Positions 60,035 through 64,000 of a stretch of DNA of 64,000 nt are shown one piece after another. Under the pieces are notes generated by a model. It was not told where the DNA came from. It searched no databases and was given only the letters and a program-made list of their open reading frames with translations. The stretch comes from Bradyrhizobium sp. (GTDB lineage Bacteria; Pseudomonadota; Alphaproteobacteria; Rhizobiales; Xanthobacteraceae). The position numbers and the translations under genes are program-made. The stretch lies in contig NZ_SSMW01000042.1 of assembly GCF_004799405.1 (NCBI RefSeq), positions 1 through 64,000 of the forward strand. The letters are read 5' to 3'. Numbering within the stretch: position 1 is the first letter of the stretch; each line of letters begins with the position of its first letter.

Positions 60035-61681
60035 ATGTCGATCTCCGTCACCCCGAGCATTCCCGTAGCTGCCGCCCAGGGCGCAGCGCCCGCGCTCGTG
60101 CTGCAGCCGGGGATGGTTGTCGACGCCCAGGTGCTCGCCATTCTGTCGGCCGATCTGGTGCGGATCGCCATCAACAGTCTTTCGATCGACGTTCTCTCGG
60201 AAGTACCGCTTCAGGCCGGGCAAAGTTTGCGGCTTGCGGTCTCCCAGACCCAGGACGGTGTCAGGCTGGCGGTGGTCGGGCAGGCTGCCGACGCTCCGGC
60301 CAGCCTTTTTCCGGACAGCGTAACGCTCGCTCCCGGTGCGACCATTGCCTCCGACGCACTGGCCGATACTCCGGCGCATGCTTCCATTGTTGCCACAGCA
60401 TCGCCGGGCAATGCGTTGACACCGCTTGAGAAACTTGCGGTCGCGACCGCGACCCAGACCGCGGCGACCCAGCAAGCAAGCCTGGCGCCATTGTTTGCGA
60501 ATCTCGGCGTGGTCGCCGCATCCGGCAGTCTTCCGCCGGCGCTGCAGCAGGCGGTCGCACAGGTGCTGGCGCGGCAGACCAATCTCGATCAAAACCTGAG
60601 CGGCGACGACGTCAAGAATGCGTTTCAATCATCCGGGCTTTTCCTTGAGGCTGCGCTGGCGTCCGGGTCGATTTTATCCACGACCGGCATGCCCGATCTC
60701 AAGGCCGCGCTGATCGTGCTTCGTCAAACGCTCGTGGCATCGCTGGGTGCGACCGAAGCTGCCGGGAGCCCGGTTGCGACGGCGACGGTCGCGCAGCAGC
60801 CGGTTTCGGCACCGGCACCGGCACCGACGCCGGCGCCATCCTCATTTCCCGAAATCGATGTCCGGGAAATTTTTCTGCCGCAGGCGCGGTTGCCGGCCGC
60901 AGACGCCGCCGTTGAACTGGATAGCACCGGCCGGATCGTGCTGACCGCGACGCCGCCGCAAGCCGGGCCGGGCGCGGCGACGATTGGCGCAGCGCTCAAT
61001 CTGCTGCAGGAAGCGTTGCAGGAAATGCCGCGGGACCTCGGCAGCGCGCCATTGGCTCCGGGAGCGCCGCAAACTCCGGGCAGCGACGACGTCACCGTCC
61101 ATACCAACACGCCGCCACCGCCATTTCGCGGTGCATTGCCCTCGGCGCAGCCGATCGCCTCGCCATCGATTGCATCCAGTGCGCCGCTGGCCGCAAGCGC
61201 GCATCAATTGCTGGACGATACCGACGCCGCGATCGCGCGCCAAACCCTGTTGCAGGTGGCCTCGTTGCCCGATCGCATCGACACCACCGGTCCTCAGGCC
61301 GGCCCGGCGGCGCCGCGCTGGAGTTTCGAAATTCCGTTTGCGACGCCGCAAGGAACCGCGGTGACGCAATTCGAAATCTCGCGCGACGGCGGCGGCGGCG
61401 GGGCCGAGACGGCCAAGCGGGTTTGGCGGGCGCGGTTTTCGCTCGACATCGAGCCTGCCGGGCCGGTCCACGCGCTGGTGTCGCTCAGTGGCGATAAAAC
61501 CTCGGTGCGGATGTGGGCGGAACGGCCTGCGACCGCGGCGCGATTGCGCGCCGGCAGCGCGCAACTAAGCCAGGCCCTTAGCAACGCCGAGTTGAAGCCC
61601 GGCGATATCGTGATCCGCGATGGCGCGCCGCCACAAGCGGCACCCGCACCGGCCGGGCATTTTCTGGATCGTGCGTTATGA
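60035..61681 (+). CDS. FliK-like hook-length/export control protein
   Basis: 548 residues, low in Lys, rich in Ala/Pro/Gly. The N-terminal part (about 1-75) has a compact AQVLAILSADLVRIAINSLS region. The long middle is Ala/Pro-rich, as in hook-length rulers. The C-terminal part, WSFEIPFATPQGTAVTQFEI, then RVWRARFSLDIEPAGPVHAL and VRMWAERPATAARLRAGSAQ, follows the FliK C-terminal (Flg_hook) layout. It overlaps by 4 bp the gene for an FlhB C-domain-like protein, the same pairing as ylqG-ylqH in Bacillus. Probably part of substrate switching in flagellar-type export. No other flagellar genes are in the window, so this stays an inference. Confidence 0.65.
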   Translation: MSISVTPSIPVAAAQGAAPALVLQPGMVVDAQVLAILSADLVRIAINSLSIDVLSEVPLQAGQSLRLAVSQTQDGVRLAVVGQAADAPASLFPDSVTLAPGATIASDALADTPAHASIVATASPGNALTPLEKLAVATATQTAATQQASLAPLFANLGVVAASGSLPPALQQAVAQVLARQTNLDQNLSGDDVKNAFQSSGLFLEAALASGSILSTTGMPDLKAALIVLRQTLVASLGATEAAGSPVATATVAQQPVSAPAPAPTPAPSSFPEIDVREIFLPQARLPAADAAVELDSTGRIVLTATPPQAGPGAATIGAALNLLQEALQEMPRDLGSAPLAPGAPQTPGSDDVTVHTNTPPPPFRGALPSAQPIASPSIASSAPLAASAHQLLDDTDAAIARQTLLQVASLPDRIDTTGPQAGPAAPRWSFEIPFATPQGTAVTQFEISRDGGGGGAETAKRVWRARFSLDIEPAGPVHALVSLSGDKTSVRMWAERPATAARLRAGSAQLSQALSNAELKPGDIVIRDGAPPQAAPAPAGHFLDRAL

Positions 61682-61944
61682 GCGTTGAGACAAAGAACCG
61701 GCTTGCGGTAGCGCTGCACTATGAAAAGGGGGGCGCGCCGCGCGTCGTCGCCAAGGGAAAAGGCAGCCTCGGCGCGAGGATCATCGAGGTCGCCAGGGCC
61801 CACGACATTCCGATCGAAGAGAACGAAGTGCTGGCGGGCGCGCTGTCCAACGTCGAACTCGGCGATGAAATCCCGGCGGAGCTTTACAAGGCGGTCGCCG
61901 AAGTGCTGATTTTCGTGCTGCGGCTGTCGGGACGAATTCGCTAG
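61678..61944 (+). CDS. FlhB C-terminal-domain-like protein (YlqH/FhlB type)
   Basis: 88 residues. RLAVALHYEKGGAPRVVAKG, IEVARAHDIPIEENEVLAGA, LSNVELGDEIPAELYKAVAE and VLIFVLRLSGRI follow the cytoplasmic C-terminal domain of FlhB/YscU after its NPTH cleavage site; the NPTH motif and the membrane part are absent. It is a free-standing copy that may replace or compete with FlhB-CC in export switching. Its ATG overlaps the upstream stop (ATGA). Confidence 0.85.
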   Translation: MSVETKNRLAVALHYEKGGAPRVVAKGKGSLGARIIEVARAHDIPIEENEVLAGALSNVELGDEIPAELYKAVAEVLIFVLRLSGRIR

Positions 61945-62024
61945 CCCTCGTCCTGCTCGTCATTGTTTCACCACGATGTCATCAGCATCGTTGCCGCTGT
62001 TTCGAAGTTTACCCGGACGCTGCC

Positions 62025-62838
62025 TTGATCAACCGTCGCCACACCCTCGGCCTGCTTGCCGCCGCCAGCTTCTTGCCATCCAGCAGTTTTGCCGACATCG
62101 CAATCCAGCGCAGCGAGATTCGCACCGATCTGGCCAGGCGATTTACCGACGAGGGAACGGTCGGCGCCTTTGTCGGCTACAAGGTCGACGATGAACTCAT
62201 CATCGCCAGCGACAAGGACCGGTCGGGGCAGGGGATGCTGCCGGCCTCGACCTTCAAAATTCCGAATTCGGTGATCGCGCTGGAGACCGGCGTGGTTGGC
62301 GATCCCGACGTCGACGTGTTCAAGTGGGACGGCGTGGTCAGAAGCATCGCGGCCTGGAATCGCGACCATACCCTACGCTCGGCGATCGCGGTCTCCGCCG
62401 TGCCGGTCTATCAGGAGATTGCGCGGCGTATCGGCGGGGACCGGATGCAAAAATATGTCGACCTGTTTGACTACGGCAACCGCGATATCGGCGGCGGCAT
62501 CGATCAGTTCTGGCTGACCGGAAATCTGCGCATCGATCCGTTCCAGCAGGTCGACTTCGTCGACCGCCTGCGGCGCGGCGTCCTGCCGGTCTCGAAGCGC
62601 AGCCAGGATCTGGTTCGCGATATTCTTCCCGTGACCAAGGCCGGCGATGCCGTCATTCGCGCCAAGTCGGGGCTGCTGGGCGCCGAGATCGGCAAGCCAT
62701 CGCTGGGCTGGATGGTGGGACGAGAAGGGCGGCGCGAACACGGTATTTGCGCTGAATCTCGATTGTATCGAGCCCCGCCATATTGCCGACCGCATGAATC
62801 TCGTGCAGCAGTGCCTTGCCGATATCGGCGCGATCTGA
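62025..62838 (+). pseudogene. Class D (OXA-type) beta-lactamase, frameshifted near its 3' end
   Basis: The frame from 62025 gives a signal peptide (MINRRHTLGLLAAASFLPSS) and all class D active-site elements: Ser75-Thr-Phe-Lys78 in LPASTFKIPNS, Ser124-Ala-Val126, Tyr150-Gly-Asn152 in FDYGNRDIGGGID, QFWLTGNLRIDPFQQV and Lys214-Ser-Gly216. After GWMVG (about 62720) the frame leaves the family. The expected ending, WWDEKGGANTVFALNLDCIE then NLVQQCLADIGAI and a stop at 62838, is in the +1 frame. The net change is a loss of two bases modulo three. Residues lost are the last helix, so activity is unlikely unless this is a sequencing error. Confidence 0.8.
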
Positions 62839-62840
62839 TC

Positions 62841-63178
62841 TCGCGGGCGGAAGCCGAGCGATTGCGGGCGTGGATCGACGAGCGTTTCCCCGTTACCCTC
62901 GGCCGTTGGCACGATGTCAAGGTCGGCCCGCACGATCAGGCGATTTTTCAGGTGGCCTTTGCCGCCGAAGTATTTCCGGCGCTGGTACCCTGGCTGATGC
63001 TCAACCATGGGCGCTTGAGCATTCTGGTCCATCCCAACACGACAAATCCGCGCAGGGACCATCTTGCCGATCCGCTCTGGATTGGAACTCCAGTTGCCGT
63101 GCATGGCGAGAAGCTGCCGGAACAGGCCGCTCTGGAACAGGCGCCGCCGCCGAATACGCCCCGGTTATCGCGCCCTAG
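62841..63178 (+). pseudogene. DOPA 4,5-dioxygenase-family remnant, 5'-truncated
   Basis: Starting two bases after the beta-lactamase stop, the frame reads SRAEAERLRAWIDERFPVTL, GRWHDVKVGPHDQAIFQVAF and VPWLMLNHGRLSILVHPNTT, which fits the small DOPA dioxygenase family (PF08883 type) including the HxxxxVGPH and VHP histidines. The first strand with the HAHVY-type motif is missing. The nearest start codon is a GTG at 62811 inside the beta-lactamase end. At the 3' end the frame runs on to 63326 through non-coding sequence, while a plausible stop (EYAPVIAP, 63178) is in another frame. Reads as a remnant. Confidence 0.55.
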
Positions 63179-63199
63179 CGAATGCGGTGCACACTGCCA

Positions 63200-63220
63200 C
63201 CTCTCCCACAAGGGGAGAGG
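63200..63220. repeat. Small palindrome CCTCTCCC...GGGAGAGG
   Basis: Stem cctctccc (63200-63207) with gggagagg (63213-63220). This resembles a short intergenic palindrome seen in Rhizobiales genomes. No T-tract follows. Confidence 0.45.
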
Positions 63221-63373
63221 GAGTTCAGCGTCGTTGCCCAAACATCGAGTTACGTCGCCAACAGAAGCCCGCCAAAGCTTGAACAGCTCGTGCAGGAAAT
63301 CGCTCCATCGCCCCGCTGGCGCGTGATGCGCGGCTGGACTAGCATTTTCCTGCAAGAAACGCATGGAGGGATC

Positions 63374-63942
63374 ATGAGTACGATGCCGCGCTTTCCGCAA
63401 CTGACGATGGATCAACTCGACGAAGCGCAAAGGCCGTTCGCCGAGGAAGTCGTGAAGGTTTCGAGCCTCGGCATTGGCGGGCCGTACAATTCGTTGCTGC
63501 GCAGTCCGGTGCTCGGCCAGCGGCTCCTGGATCTGTTCCACTACCTGCGCTGGGAAACGTCGGTTCCGATGCGGCTCAACGAGTTCGCGATCCTGATTAT
63601 CGGCCGGCAATGGCGGTCGCAGGTCGAATGGTTCGCCCATGCGCCGATCGCGCAAAAGGCCGGATTGACGCCGGAGATCATCGCCGAACTGAAAGCCCGC
63701 AAGCGACCGTCCAAGATGGCCGAGGACGAGGCGCTGGTGTACGATTTCGTCACCGAACTCATCACGACGAGGAGGTGTCGGACGCAACCTTTGCCCGCGC
63801 TAGGTCGATCTTCAGCGATCAGCAGATCGTGGATCTGACGGCGGTCGCCGGCAATTACGTCATGGTCGCCATGCTGCTGGCGATGGCGGAGCAAACCCTG
63901 CCGGCCGGCAAGGAGCCGCCATTTGGGGAAGGCGAGGAGTAG
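63374..63942 (+). pseudogene. Carboxymuconolactone decarboxylase-family protein, single-base frameshift
   Basis: ATG at 63374 with GGAGGG upstream. The first frame gives MSTMPRFPQLTMDQLDEAQR, GIGGPYNSLLRSPVLGQRLL and QWRSQVEWFAHAPIAQKAGL, then YDFVTELITTRR. At about 63771-63778 (aggaggtgtcgg) one missing G shifts the frame; the proper continuation VSDATFARARSIFSDQQIVD then LTAVAGNYVMVAMLLAMAEQ runs in the next frame to 63942. Restored length is about 189 residues, normal for this CMD/AhpD-like group. The usual CxxxH redox motif is not present; the family branch has E-W-x-x-H instead. Confidence 0.75.
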
Positions 63943-64000
63943 GTTCGCTTGGCCGCCGCTTGAGACGGAGGGGCAGGGTGCCAGATACCGGGAGGGGCGT

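Overview
The window looks like chromosomal DNA of a Bradyrhizobium-type alphaproteobacterium (order Rhizobiales). The reasons are high GC, ribosomal and RNA polymerase proteins of alphaproteobacterial type, Omp25-like porins, an ATP12 chaperone, and rhizobial palindromic repeats. This is inferred from the reading alone; no database was searched.

Layout. (1) 1-10.9 kb is accessory: the 5' end of an IS5-type transposase, a truncated and frameshifted ATP-grasp-like relic, a tandem pair of porin genes with duplicated leaders and terminators, and a sulfation block. The sulfation block holds a TPR/GT41 glycosyltransferase, an Stf0-type sulfotransferase, CysNC, CysD and a second, unrelated sulfotransferase; a small lipoprotein gene follows. 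(2) 10.9-24.6 kb holds secE-nusG-rplK-rplA, a 2-hydroxyacid dehydrogenase gene that splits the usual cluster, a long leader with an L10-type hairpin, rplJ-rplL and rpoB-rpoC. (3) 24.7-30.2 kb is a three-gene cassette between rpoC and rpsL: a flavin oxidoreductase/methyltransferase fusion, an ABC exporter, and a convergent FAD monooxygenase-like gene. (4) 30.2-50.0 kb is the str, S10, spc and alpha gene string from rpsL to rplQ, including secY and an adenylate kinase with a histone-like tail, ending at a strong terminator. (5) 50-64 kb holds ordinary single genes (acyltransferase, SDR, zinc-type alcohol dehydrogenase, DegP-like protease, rarA, pseudouridine synthase, methyltransferase, ATP12), a FliK-like/FlhB-C-like pair, and a run of three decaying genes: a class D beta-lactamase, a DOPA dioxygenase and a carboxymuconolactone decarboxylase-like gene.

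How the genes fit together. The ribosomal, RNA polymerase, elongation factor and SecYE/NusG genes form the growth-rate core. In the sulfation block, CysD and CysNC would convert sulfate and ATP to PAPS, which is the donor for both sulfotransferases; the acceptors are unknown. The cassette behind rpoC has the composition of a small-molecule modification and export unit, but its product cannot be read from sequence. No tRNA, rRNA, CRISPR array or prophage was seen.
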